This document shows, piece by piece, positions 8,817 through 16,412 of a stretch of 64,000 nt of DNA. Source of the DNA: CAWVSB01 sp036960375 (GTDB lineage: Bacteria > Pseudomonadota > Gammaproteobacteria > Pseudomonadales > CAWVSB01); the NCBI GenBank assembly GCA_036960375.1, contig JBALVY010000001.1, positions 992,001 to 1,056,000 of the forward strand, in the 5' to 3' direction. A program made the translations under genes and the position numbers. How positions within the stretch are numbered: position 1 is the stretch's first letter; every line of letters begins with the position of its first letter. The notes under the pieces are model-generated. The model saw only the letters and a list, made by a program, of their open reading frames with translations. It had not been told where the DNA came from and searched no databases.

Positions 8817-9173
8817 ATGGAAGCTAGTGAGAAAATTGCCGTAGTAGAAAAATATGTACGAAGCTTTGATGAGTCCAGTCTTGAGCTCATTAAAGAGATT
8901 TTCGCAGATGATGCGATCGTTGAAGATCCAGTTGGGACTGAGCAGCGCAACGGAATAGGGGCGATTGCCGAGTTTTATAAAACCGGTTTTGAGGCAAATG
9001 CCAAGCTGGAACTGACTTCGAAGCCGCGTTGTGCAGGTAATTCCGTCGCTTTTTCCTTTGATGTTGTAATGACGGGCATGAAAATTTCAGTCACCGATGT
9101 GTTTGAATTTAACGATGCGGGTAAGGTTGTATTGATGAAGGCCTATTGGGGGCCGGAAAACGTCGAAGCCTAA
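8817..9173 (+). CDS. ksi: Steroid delta-isomerase (ketosteroid isomerase) -like protein
   Basis: A 118-residue NTF2-fold protein close in length and sequence pattern to Comamonas ketosteroid isomerase. The catalytic set seems complete: Tyr 13 in EKYVRSF (Tyr14 in the enzyme), Asp 37 in AIVEDPVGTEQRNG (the Asp38 base, in the conserved VEDPVGSEPR block), and Asp 94 in SVTDVFEFN (Asp99). The family moves a double bond from beta,gamma to alpha,beta next to a ketone by intramolecular proton transfer. It stands alone, 156 bases after the TRAP genes and convergent with dctP. In this window no other clear steroid-degradation gene (Hsd, KstD, Tes) is seen, so the real substrate may be another unsaturated ketone. 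Confidence 0.8.
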   Translation: MEASEKIAVVEKYVRSFDESSLELIKEIFADDAIVEDPVGTEQRNGIGAIAEFYKTGFEANAKLELTSKPRCAGNSVAFSFDVVMTGMKISVTDVFEFNDAGKVVLMKAYWGPENVEA

Positions 9174-9198
9174 TTGATAGTTCGGTGGGGTGGGCTGC

Positions 9199-10236
9199 TC
9201 AGTCCGCCCCGTGAGTTAGTGCGTTATAGTTCTTTTTTCCCTCATTGATTATCTGATAGACCTGACTTGCGTCACCGCCAATAGAATCAATCAATAATTG
9301 ATGATTTTTTGCTGTCTTCTCGCGCCACTGTAAAAGCTCGTCTTCTGTCGGTTGGTATACCGTAACGCCAAGTTTTGTCGCGTCAGCGATTACCTGCTGT
9401 TCTGCTGTTCGCAGGCCGGCTCGCATTTCGGCTGTTGTTGCCAGGCTGTCTAGCAGCGCGCTCCTTTGTATATGACTTAAGTTATCGAACCAGGTCTTAT
9501 TGGCCAGCATGACGCCGGTATCGAATGCATGTCGGGTGAGGGTTAGGTAGGGCGCCTCATGTGGAATGGCCGATAGTCCATAAATAATTGCACCAGACTC
9601 TCCTCCGTCTATTAGCCCGGTCTGCAGAGAGGGCAAAATGTCAGGAAAGGGTAATGGCACCATATTGCCCTCAATGGCCTGAATCAGTAATTGTGAAGCC
9701 AGTGCATTACTGGAGCGAAGTTTTTTGTATTGCAAATCAGCCGGGCTGCGAATGGGTTCGCGGGTATAGAAATTAGTCCAGCCAACCTCGGCCCAGCGTA
9801 AAAATACCAGACCTTGTTGTTTAAATTTCTCTTCGATAAGCGTGCTCAAGTATTGGTCCAGTACATGATCGACCTGTGGCCGACTGTCAAATAAGTAGGG
9901 AGCCAGTAGAAGCCCCAGCTCGGGCACGACGGAGGAGGCGCCCTGCAGGGAGAAACCGCCCAGCTGAACTCTGCCACGGCGTAATTGAGATAGAGCGCTT
10001 TCTTCGCTACCCAGTTGACCCAATATATAAAACACAGGTTTGACTGGCTGCCCGGCTTGCTGTGCCAGTCGTTCGCCAAGAGTTTGCCAGTCGTTATACC
10101 AGGGTGTATTGGGTATCGTGATGGCCACAATGCGGGCAGTTGCGACTTCTCCGTTAGCAGGGTTGTCTGCGATGCTTTGGCTGCATAGGAACCATAGGCC
10201 AAGAGCATAGATAAAATATTGCGACAAACGCTGCAT
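9199..10236 (-). CDS. TRAP transporter periplasmic substrate-binding protein (DctP-type)
   Basis: A 345-residue exported protein: an N-terminal hydrophobic stretch ending near SQSIADN looks like a cleavable Sec signal. The mature part has DctP features, including EVGWTNFYTREPIRSPADLQYKKLRSSNA (the conserved R..D..G.K.R region), a QTGLIDGGESG segment (normally Q.G..DG.E) and a final AEQQ-rich helix. It should deliver substrate to the DctQM pair at 6910-8660, although it is transcribed towards them and separated by the ksi-like gene. Its start faces the GntR gene across a 101-base region with a strong palindrome, so GntR control is likely. An inverted repeat overlaps its stop (9187-9210) and could end both convergent transcripts. 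Confidence 0.85.
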   Translation of the reverse strand: MQRLSQYFIYALGLWFLCSQSIADNPANGEVATARIVAITIPNTPWYNDWQTLGERLAQQAGQPVKPVFYILGQLGSEESALSQLRRGRVQLGGFSLQGASSVVPELGLLLAPYLFDSRPQVDHVLDQYLSTLIEEKFKQQGLVFLRWAEVGWTNFYTREPIRSPADLQYKKLRSSNALASQLLIQAIEGNMVPLPFPDILPSLQTGLIDGGESGAIIYGLSAIPHEAPYLTLTRHAFDTGVMLANKTWFDNLSHIQRSALLDSLATTAEMRAGLRTAEQQVIADATKLGVTVYQPTEDELLQWREKTAKNHQLLIDSIGGDASQVYQIINEGKKNYNALTHGAD

Positions 10237-10266
10237 TAGGGGGCTGCCACCTGGAGTTTATTTAGT

Positions 10267-10286
10267 TACAATGTAATAACATTATA
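10267..10286. promoter_or_regulatory. Palindromic operator candidate TACAATG-N6-CATTATA between dctP and gntR
   Basis: The centre of the divergent dctP/gntR region holds GTTACAATGT, four bases, then ACATTATAAC (10265-10288), a near-perfect dyad with one mismatched pair. Within it lies TACAATG-N6-CATTATA, the same layout as TATAATG-N6-CATTATA at 28524-28543 and TATAATG-N6-CATAGTA at 25714-25733. It is well placed for autoregulation by the GntR protein and control of dctP. Confidence 0.55.
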
Positions 10287-10337
10287 ACAATTGTTCCTGC
10301 GCGAATAGACTAGCGCACATTAAATGATGAGAAAATT

Positions 10338-11123
10338 ATGGAATCGGTGATTGATGAGTTGTTTAGCCAGCGCGACCTGGACTCGTTGCGATCGGAAGCG
10401 CCAACTCCGCTCTACTTCCAGATGTATACCCTGCTGAAGAATCGAATAATTGATGGTTCTATTCCGCACGGTACTCAGATGCCCACAGAACAACAATTGG
10501 CAGCCGCCTTCAGTGTGTCGCGTATTACAGCCAAGCGAGCGATGGATGAACTGGCCGCTGAGGAGTTAGTCGAGCGTCGCCGTGGTCGCGGTACTCATGT
10601 GACACATCATTATGCACCTGAGCCGGTGCAGGCTCCTTTGGTTGGTATGTTAGAGAAGTTGGCCAGTATGAGCCGACAGACCAAGGTGCGAGTACTCGAA
10701 GTACAAGAGCTCACTCCTCCTGGCGATATCAGAGTCGATCTTGGTTTGGACAATGATCAGAAAGCGCATCGTATTGTACGTGTGCGGTCTAATGATAAAG
10801 GCGAACCCTTTGCCTATTACATCAGTTGGACTGCCGGCATAAGCAAGGGTTATACAATACGTGACCTGGAGTCTCGAGTGCGCCTGGATATCATGAAAGA
10901 CAACGGTATCAAGGTAGCCATGGTTGAGCAGATACTGGGAGCGGCGCCTGCTTTAGAGTTTTTTGCAGAGTTAATTGAAGTCAAGGTGGGTGACCCGGTA
11001 TTAACACTGAAGCGTAGCTCGCATACTGTTGATGGAGCCATCGTTGATATTCTCTACGCCTATTACAACCCCAAGCGTTTTCATTACCGCATGGAAATGG
11101 CGGTAGAGGATTACCGGGCTTGA
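10338..11123 (+). CDS. GntR-family regulator, HutC/UTRA type
   Basis: A 261-residue repressor-type regulator. Residues about 22-95 form the GntR winged helix (PLYFQMYTLLKNRI, GTQMPTEQQLAAAFSVSRITAKRAMDEL, VERRRGRGTHV). Residues about 105-255 fit a UTRA ligand-binding domain of the HutC branch, which usually senses a pathway metabolite. It is divergent from dctP, and the palindrome at 10265-10288 in the shared promoter is a natural operator. The VOC gene downstream begins in a TTGA overlap with its stop, so regulator and VOC protein are made together. The related palindromes further along suggest that it may also govern the 12, 25 and 28 kb promoters; that is an inference. Confidence 0.88.
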   Translation: MESVIDELFSQRDLDSLRSEAPTPLYFQMYTLLKNRIIDGSIPHGTQMPTEQQLAAAFSVSRITAKRAMDELAAEELVERRRGRGTHVTHHYAPEPVQAPLVGMLEKLASMSRQTKVRVLEVQELTPPGDIRVDLGLDNDQKAHRIVRVRSNDKGEPFAYYISWTAGISKGYTIRDLESRVRLDIMKDNGIKVAMVEQILGAAPALEFFAELIEVKVGDPVLTLKRSSHTVDGAIVDILYAYYNPKRFHYRMEMAVEDYRA

Positions 11124-12010
11124 GTGATATAGCAATGGGCCCCGCGCTGACGGGTACTTTAGTCTGTCGCGATATCGCTTTACTTGAGTCGTGTTATGTC
11201 GACTATCTCTACATGCAGGTTGTCGAGCGCAGTGTCATTAGTCATGAGCAGGCCAGTTTGTGGGCTGCGCCAGCTTTGGCAGGTAATGCACAAATAGTAT
11301 TGGCCTCTTCCTCTGGGGTGCCCTGGATTCGCGCAATAGAAGATCCAGCGGCGGCAATACCCCGGCCCTTTCTCGAACAGGGCTGGATGACCCTCGAAGT
11401 AGTAGTGAAGCATGTTGATGCACTGGCTGTTGAGTTAGAAAGCTCACCCTTCGAGATTTTTCGACCACCCGCTGATCTTGACGTCAGCCCGATGATCCGC
11501 GCTATGCAGGTGATTGGCCCGGCAGGCGAGGTTTTGTATCTCACCGAGGTGAAAGGTGATGTGCCGCCTTTTGATATCCCGCAGGCCTCGTGTGAAGTGG
11601 ATAGACTGTTTATTCCGGTTATGTGCTGCCAGGATCGCGACGCCTCGATAGATTTTTATACTGGATTCTCCGGTGTGAGCAAATTTGTATTTGATACCAA
11701 AATAACATCCGTCAATGCCGCCTATGGCTATGAGCTTGATCGTCGTCACCCGGTGGCGACCATGCAATTGGCGGGGCAGTCTATGATCGAAATTGATCAA
11801 ATAGAGGCCTGCAGCTCTAGACCCTGCGCGAATGGCGGCCTGCCAGCAGGTATTGCGATGATAAGCTACGAAGTCGATAGTCTGGACGATTTGTCCCTCG
11901 AGTGGTTGTCCCAGCCGCAGGTTTTACAGCTTTCCCCCTATGCCGGGCGCCGTGCAGCAGCCTGCGTGGGTGCCGGTGGTGAACTGCTCGAATTAATCGA
12001 ACGTCACTGA
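11120..12010 (+). CDS. Two-domain VOC (glyoxalase/dioxygenase superfamily) protein
   Basis: A 296-residue cytoplasmic protein that reads as two vicinal-oxygen-chelate modules: residues about 7-140 (GTLVCRDIALLESCYVDYLYMQVVE ... GPAGEVLYLTEV) and about 160-295 (VDRLFIPVMCCQDRDASIDFYTGFSGV ... VGAGGELLELIERH). Each module ends with the G.(G)E.LYL/LELIE strand common in VOC proteins. Clear metal-ligand His residues are not evident in the first module, so a metal-dependent dioxygenase is not assured. The TTG start at 11120 overlaps the gntR stop; an ATG at 11135 is possible. Members include extradiol dioxygenases, isomerases and binding proteins. Role here unknown, probably in the pathway sensed by the GntR protein. 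Confidence 0.65.
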   Translation: MSDIAMGPALTGTLVCRDIALLESCYVDYLYMQVVERSVISHEQASLWAAPALAGNAQIVLASSSGVPWIRAIEDPAAAIPRPFLEQGWMTLEVVVKHVDALAVELESSPFEIFRPPADLDVSPMIRAMQVIGPAGEVLYLTEVKGDVPPFDIPQASCEVDRLFIPVMCCQDRDASIDFYTGFSGVSKFVFDTKITSVNAAYGYELDRRHPVATMQLAGQSMIEIDQIEACSSRPCANGGLPAGIAMISYEVDSLDDLSLEWLSQPQVLQLSPYAGRRAAACVGAGGELLELIERH

Positions 12011-12039
12011 ATCACCAATTTCGCTCTTCACTCAATTGT

Positions 12040-12059
12040 TATAATGATATATCATACAG
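12040..12059. promoter_or_regulatory. Operator/promoter element TATAATG-ATATAT-CATACAG before the FAD monooxygenase
   Basis: The 17-base string TATAATGATATATCATA at 12040-12056 is identical to the one at 25714-25730 and contains the perfect 12-bp palindrome ATGATATATCAT. It lies about 100 bases upstream of the FAD monooxygenase start. TATAAT at its left edge could double as a -10 box. Its right half-site (CATACAG) is weaker than at the other loci. Confidence 0.45.
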
Positions 12060-12157
12060 CCTAATTGATTCCTTCTTTGATTGGCGTCAAAACAGTGGCC
12101 GTTACGCTATGCCATGCTGAATGCCATATCCAACCCTATAACAATCAGGTGATTTAG

Positions 12158-13372
12158 ATGAAACTCGAACACCCCATCGTCATTGCAGGCTCTGGCCCCG
12201 CCGGCTCAGTGCTTGCGCTATATCTTGCTCAGCGCGATATTCCCGTTGTTGTTTTAGAGCGGGAAGACTCCATTCCTATTGATCTACGGGCCTCCACCTT
12301 TCATCCGCCTTCGCTGGAAATGATTGCTGAATTAGGTGATGGCCTAATTGAAGAAATGTTCGCCATGGGTTTGTCAGTTAATACCTATCAGTATCGTGAT
12401 CGTCGTACCGATGAGGTGGCGATTTTCAATATGGATTTAATCGCTGATGAAACCGATTATCCGTTTAGGCTCCAGCTTGAGCAATATGAGCTGACCTTGT
12501 TGATTGAAGAGCGCTTGAAAAAATATTCCTGTGCCCAGCAGTTGTTTGGCTGTGAAGTACTCGATTTCGATATGCACGATGACTGCGTTGATGTGAATTA
12601 TATCGTTGGCGGCGAGAGTAAAACTCTGCGCGGTGCATTTCTAATCGGGGCCGAGGGTGCCCGTAGTAACGTACGTAAAGCTGCAGGTATCGACTATATG
12701 GGTTTTACTTACGACGAGAAGTTCTTGGTCGTCAGTACAGCTTTCCCGTTTGAGACAGTTTTCAATAATCTGTCCTATGTTAATTATGTATCTGACCCTG
12801 ATGAGTGGTGCGTCATTTTACGCACTGATAAAATCTGGCGTGTACTTTTTCCCACCACACCTGAAAATGAAGACGACGAAGAGTTGTTATTGTCTGATGA
12901 GTTTATCCAGAAACGGCTTCAGCATTTGTACGATAAAGGCAGTGACTACGAAATAGGGCATCGCACCTTATATGCGGTCAATCAGCGAGTGGCCGAGACC
13001 TACTTTAAGGGGCGCGTAGCCCTGGTTGGAGACGCATGTCATATTAACAATCCCTTGGGTGGTATGGGGATGAATGGTGGTCTGCATGACGCCTTTAATC
13101 TTGCAGAAAAGTTGGTCGATATTGTTGAAAATGATGCCGATTATGATGAGTGTTTTGCACTTTACGATCGTCAGCGCAAAGACCTCGCTGTGCGTTTTGT
13201 GCAGGAGCATACAATAGCCAACAAGAAGTTGATGGAAGCAACTGATACGGCGACTCAGGATGCCAGGCAGAAAATGTTAATGGAGACGGCGGCTGACCCT
13301 GTTAAAGCCAAGGATTTCTTAATGGAGCGTGCAATGATTAATTGTGTGCGTGATAGTCTCGCAGTTAAATAG
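12158..13372 (+). CDS. FAD-dependent monooxygenase (UbiH / PHBH-like)
   Basis: A 404-residue group A flavoprotein monooxygenase. It has the N-terminal dinucleotide fold IVIAGSGPAGSVLALYLAQRDIPVVVLERE (residues 6-36), a FLIGAEGARSNVRKAAGI motif (DG-type, here EGARS), and the second FAD motif GRVALVGDACHINNPLGGMGMNGGLHDAFNLAEKL near residue 285. These enzymes use NAD(P)H and O2 to hydroxylate aromatic or related substrates. No membrane segment is seen. It starts the 12.2-15.8 kb block with two MFS transporters, so it may act on a substrate these carry. The spaced palindrome 100 bases upstream is the likely control site. Confidence 0.87.
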   Translation: MKLEHPIVIAGSGPAGSVLALYLAQRDIPVVVLEREDSIPIDLRASTFHPPSLEMIAELGDGLIEEMFAMGLSVNTYQYRDRRTDEVAIFNMDLIADETDYPFRLQLEQYELTLLIEERLKKYSCAQQLFGCEVLDFDMHDDCVDVNYIVGGESKTLRGAFLIGAEGARSNVRKAAGIDYMGFTYDEKFLVVSTAFPFETVFNNLSYVNYVSDPDEWCVILRTDKIWRVLFPTTPENEDDEELLLSDEFIQKRLQHLYDKGSDYEIGHRTLYAVNQRVAETYFKGRVALVGDACHINNPLGGMGMNGGLHDAFNLAEKLVDIVENDADYDECFALYDRQRKDLAVRFVQEHTIANKKLMEATDTATQDARQKMLMETAADPVKAKDFLMERAMINCVRDSLAVK

Positions 13373-13397
13373 ATGTGTTGTGGCGTCGTTAGCGTAG

Positions 13398-14585
13398 ATG
13401 GTCAATTTGAATAAAACCCCTATTTTAATTGGCGTTTTCCTGACGACCTCTCTGGCAATGGTCGGCGTGCAAAATTTGGTGCCGGCCCTGCCAGCGATAG
13501 CCAAAGCCTTGCAGCTTGAAAAAGGTGATATTGCTTATCTCATTACGGCTTTTACTCTGGGCAACGTATTAGTCGCTCCGTTCCTTGCTATTCTGGTTGA
13601 TAGAATTGGACGACGTAAAGTGCTATTGCCTTCTCTCTGTGTATTCGGGGTGGCGGGTACCTTCTGTGGCCTGGTGGATTCAGCCGACTGGGTATTATTT
13701 TTTCGTTTTCTACAGGGTATGGGTTCGGCGGCGCTGGGTGCAATCAGCGTGACTATTTTGACGGATCTGTATAGCGGCCCCGATCGCATTCGTTGGTTTG
13801 GCTATAACATGTCCATTACCAGTTTGGGCATGGTTATATTTCCGTTGGCCGGTGGATTTTTAGTGCAGTATAGCTGGCGCTATCCCTTCTTTTTGGCTGC
13901 CGCGGCCTTGCCCGTCGCGCTTTATAATTATATCTATTTGCGTTATCCCGAGCCCTTGGGCCAGCTTAATGTTAAACAGTATCTGCAAAACTTTTCTCGC
14001 TCATTACACGACCCGCGTATTCTTCGTTTGGCTGTATTGAATTTATCCGTATTTATTTTGTTCGGCGGAGTCATAGTCACTTTTTTCGCCCTGCTGATAG
14101 AAGATGGTTTTCCCGCTGACATCACACTGGGTAGCCTGACGATAGATTCACAGTTGTTCTCGGGCTTGGCTATCGCCTTGTTCGCGTTGATGGTAGGTGT
14201 GGCTTCCGCTCGGCTGGGAGCAATACATACGCGGTTTGGTTTTAGTCGAGTTTTGGCCTTGGCGGTGCTGGGTTACGGTGTGGCATTGTTAGGCGTACAG
14301 GCCGCTAGTACGCCCGCTGGCGTATTGGCTTCAATGATGGTGCTAGGGTGTGCACATGGCATCACCGTGCCTTCTATTGTCGCTTTGCATACCAAACTTG
14401 CGCCTGAGGGAATGATCGCCGCCTATGTCACGATGAATAGTCTGGTATTTCGTATTGGTCAGACGCTTGGCCCGGTTTTGATGGCATTGGTATACAGTAG
14501 TTGGGGCCTGTTGCCGGTTTTTTGGCTTGGCGCGGCGATGGCTATACCAATGGCATTGCTGGCGGGCCTCACTCGCTGGCGTTAA
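13398..14585 (+). CDS. Major facilitator superfamily transporter A
   Basis: A 395-residue membrane protein with 12 predicted hydrophobic helices. The MFS loop 2-3 signature appears as LAILVDRIGRRKVLLPSLCVFGVAG (D.(x)GRR), and FRFLQGMGSAALGAISVTILTDLYS resembles motif C-bearing drug:H+ antiporters of the 12-helix type. It starts 25 bases after the FAD monooxygenase and probably shares its transcript, although its ribosome binding site is weak. Substrate and direction are unknown; export of a toxic intermediate or import of substrate are both possible. Confidence 0.87.
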   Translation: MVNLNKTPILIGVFLTTSLAMVGVQNLVPALPAIAKALQLEKGDIAYLITAFTLGNVLVAPFLAILVDRIGRRKVLLPSLCVFGVAGTFCGLVDSADWVLFFRFLQGMGSAALGAISVTILTDLYSGPDRIRWFGYNMSITSLGMVIFPLAGGFLVQYSWRYPFFLAAAALPVALYNYIYLRYPEPLGQLNVKQYLQNFSRSLHDPRILRLAVLNLSVFILFGGVIVTFFALLIEDGFPADITLGSLTIDSQLFSGLAIALFALMVGVASARLGAIHTRFGFSRVLALAVLGYGVALLGVQAASTPAGVLASMMVLGCAHGITVPSIVALHTKLAPEGMIAAYVTMNSLVFRIGQTLGPVLMALVYSSWGLLPVFWLGAAMAIPMALLAGLTRWR

Positions 14586-14601
14586 ATTCTAAGGGGTCGT
14601 T

Positions 14602-15798
14602 GTGGCAATTCTTTTTCTGGTGGCCTTTCTCGATATTGTAGGCTTCAGTATCATTATTCCCATCTTTGTTTATTACGCGATGGCACTGGGTGCCAGCGCG
14701 CAATTGGCTACCATGTTTTTGGCCCTCTACCCTCTGGCCATGCTGTTGGCGACACCCATATTGGGTAAATTATCTGACCAGTATGGGCGTAAACCGGTAT
14801 TGCTGGTTTGTCTGTTTGGCGCAATCGGTGGATATATGATGCTGGGTTTAGCTGGCAGCCTATGGACCATTGCCGTGGCGCGCATTATACAAGGCGCACT
14901 GGCCGGTAATATCTCGGTGGTACAAGCCTGCGTGACGGACATAACCACTGAAGAAAATCGTACCCAGGGCATGGGTATGATTGGTGCGGCCATCGGCTTG
15001 GGTTTTGTTATGGGGCCGGCCATCGGTAGTTATCTCGGCGGTGATAATTTTGCTGAGGCCAATTTGTTGCTACCGGCAATTGTGTCTGCAGTGGTCGGTT
15101 TGATGGCTTTTCTATTGGTTTTGTTTTTTGTGCCAGAGACTCATAGCAAGGCGACCAGAGCGGATCATGCGGCTTTGCCAAAGCTGAGTTTTTTCGCAGC
15201 AATTGGCGAGATGATGAGGCGGCCTCTATTGCTGCCTCTTATCGTTTGTGGTCTGTTGTTTAATGTTGCCGCCGGGCTAGTAGAAGCGATTTTCCCTATC
15301 TGGATTATGGAGCGCGGTATCATCAGCGGCCCGCGCGGCATGATGGTGATTTTTCTATGTGCCGGGCTCACTCTAGCCGTGGTTCAAGGCAAGTTAGTCG
15401 GTGTGTTAGCGAAACGTTGGCGAGATCAGACTCTGGTTATCATCGGTTGCGTTTTATATGCGCTGGGTCTGCTGTTAGTCGTCTGGGCTGCAAGTATGGC
15501 CAGTCATGTGGGTGTGATAGCCGCAATGTCGGTTCAGGCGGGCGCGATGGGTTTTATTATTACGCCACTGCAGACCATGGTGTCGCGGCGCGCGGGTCCC
15601 GCCGAGCGGGGGATGGTGCTAGGAGTCTTTTCTTCCATCGGTACCTTTGGGCGGGTTATTGCTCCAATGGTAACCGGCATAATTTATGCGTCATGGCATT
15701 TTGACGCGCCGTATTTTGTCTCTGTCGGTGTCGTTGCTATCTTGATCCTGGTGATTATTGCATGGCAGCGTCGTGTCGATGCCAGCCTGGCTACTTAG
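14602..15798 (+). CDS. Major facilitator superfamily transporter B
   Basis: A 398-residue 12-helix MFS protein starting at GTG 14602 behind AAGGGG. Loop 2-3 reads LGKLSDQYGRKPVLLVCLFGAIGGY (G.LSD..GRK, canonical), helix 4 region RIIQGALAGNISVVQACVTDIT and GMGMIGAAIGLGFVMGPAIGSYLGG match the tetracycline-type (TetA/MdtG-like) DHA1 family. It follows transporter A by 16 bases and ends in a four-base convergent overlap with the AsnC gene. It differs in sequence from transporter A, so the two probably have different cargo. Confidence 0.87.
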   Translation: MAILFLVAFLDIVGFSIIIPIFVYYAMALGASAQLATMFLALYPLAMLLATPILGKLSDQYGRKPVLLVCLFGAIGGYMMLGLAGSLWTIAVARIIQGALAGNISVVQACVTDITTEENRTQGMGMIGAAIGLGFVMGPAIGSYLGGDNFAEANLLLPAIVSAVVGLMAFLLVLFFVPETHSKATRADHAALPKLSFFAAIGEMMRRPLLLPLIVCGLLFNVAAGLVEAIFPIWIMERGIISGPRGMMVIFLCAGLTLAVVQGKLVGVLAKRWRDQTLVIIGCVLYALGLLLVVWAASMASHVGVIAAMSVQAGAMGFIITPLQTMVSRRAGPAERGMVLGVFSSIGTFGRVIAPMVTGIIYASWHFDAPYFVSVGVVAILILVIIAWQRRVDASLAT

Positions 15799-16271
15799 TC
15801 TTCTGTTAGTGGTAGCTCGGTTCTATAGAGCAGCTGCTTGAGCGCAAAACTGGATTGGATATTAGCAACACCTGCTACGCGGGTCAGCTGATCTGCAAGG
15901 AATCTTTCGTAGGCTTCGAGGCTGGGTACGACTATTCTCAGTAAATAATCGTAACTGCCTGTCATGAGGTAGCACTCCATAACCTCGGGGTATTTGCTTA
16001 ACTGATTTTCAAAAGTGGCCAGGGCTTTTCTATCCTGTCTTTGCAGGGTCACATTCACGAATATGCTAATGGGCAGCCCTACGCTGGGTGCATCGACTAT
16101 CGCTACGTAACGTTTGATGACCCCTTTGTTCTCCAGTAGTCGTACCCGGCGTAAGCAGGGTGACGGCGAGATTCCCACTTTTTCTGCCAGCTCGGCGTTG
16201 GTCATTCTTGCTTCGTTTTGCAGCTGATGCAGTATTTTGTAGTCAGTATTGTCTAGTGTCATTTTTGGCAT
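15795..16271 (-). CDS. Lrp/AsnC-family transcriptional regulator
   Basis: A protein of about 158 residues. The N-terminal HTH is typical: LDNTDYKILHQLQNEARMTNAELAEKVGISPSPCLRRVRLLENKGVIKRYVAIVD, followed by a RAM ligand domain (VNVTLQRQDRKALATFENQL, VMECYLMTGSYDYLLRIVV). ATG at 16271 is preferred over TTG at 16283 because GGGG lies six bases before it. The gene is divergent from the E1 gene. In pseudomonads an Lrp/AsnC protein (MdeR) controls mdeA-mdeB, where MdeB is an AceE-like 2-oxobutyrate dehydrogenase E1; the pairing here echoes that arrangement but no methionine gamma-lyase gene is present. Confidence 0.9.
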   Translation of the reverse strand: MPKMTLDNTDYKILHQLQNEARMTNAELAEKVGISPSPCLRRVRLLENKGVIKRYVAIVDAPSVGLPISIFVNVTLQRQDRKALATFENQLSKYPEVMECYLMTGSYDYLLRIVVPSLEAYERFLADQLTRVAGVANIQSSFALKQLLYRTELPLTED

Positions 16272-16373
16272 ATTCTGCCCCAATATAGTCGATTTTAATG
16301 AAATCCTGCCAAAATAGTAAATTAATAAGCTATAAGCCGTCTATATCATATCCTGTTTTCTTGTTTTTTGGCA
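16263..16373. promoter_or_regulatory. Three TTTTGGCA/TGCCAAAA half-sites in the asnC-aceE divergent region
   Basis: TTTTGGCA occurs at 16263-16270 and 16366-16373, and its complement TGCCAAAA at 16307-16314. The first overlaps the start of the AsnC gene itself. Lrp-type octamers bind arrays of degenerate sites, so these may be the contact points for autoregulation and control of the E1 gene. Base composition is AT-rich here, so chance occurrence is not excluded. Confidence 0.35.
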
Positions 16374-16412
16374 TTCTCCCGCCTTTGATTGACTAAAAGC
16401 AGGAAAACCTCA

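Noticed and set aside
9187..9210. GC-rich inverted repeat overlapping the dctP stop
   Set aside because: Contains a T-G pair, no T-run, and part of it is coding; possible bidirectional terminator but too weak to list as a feature.
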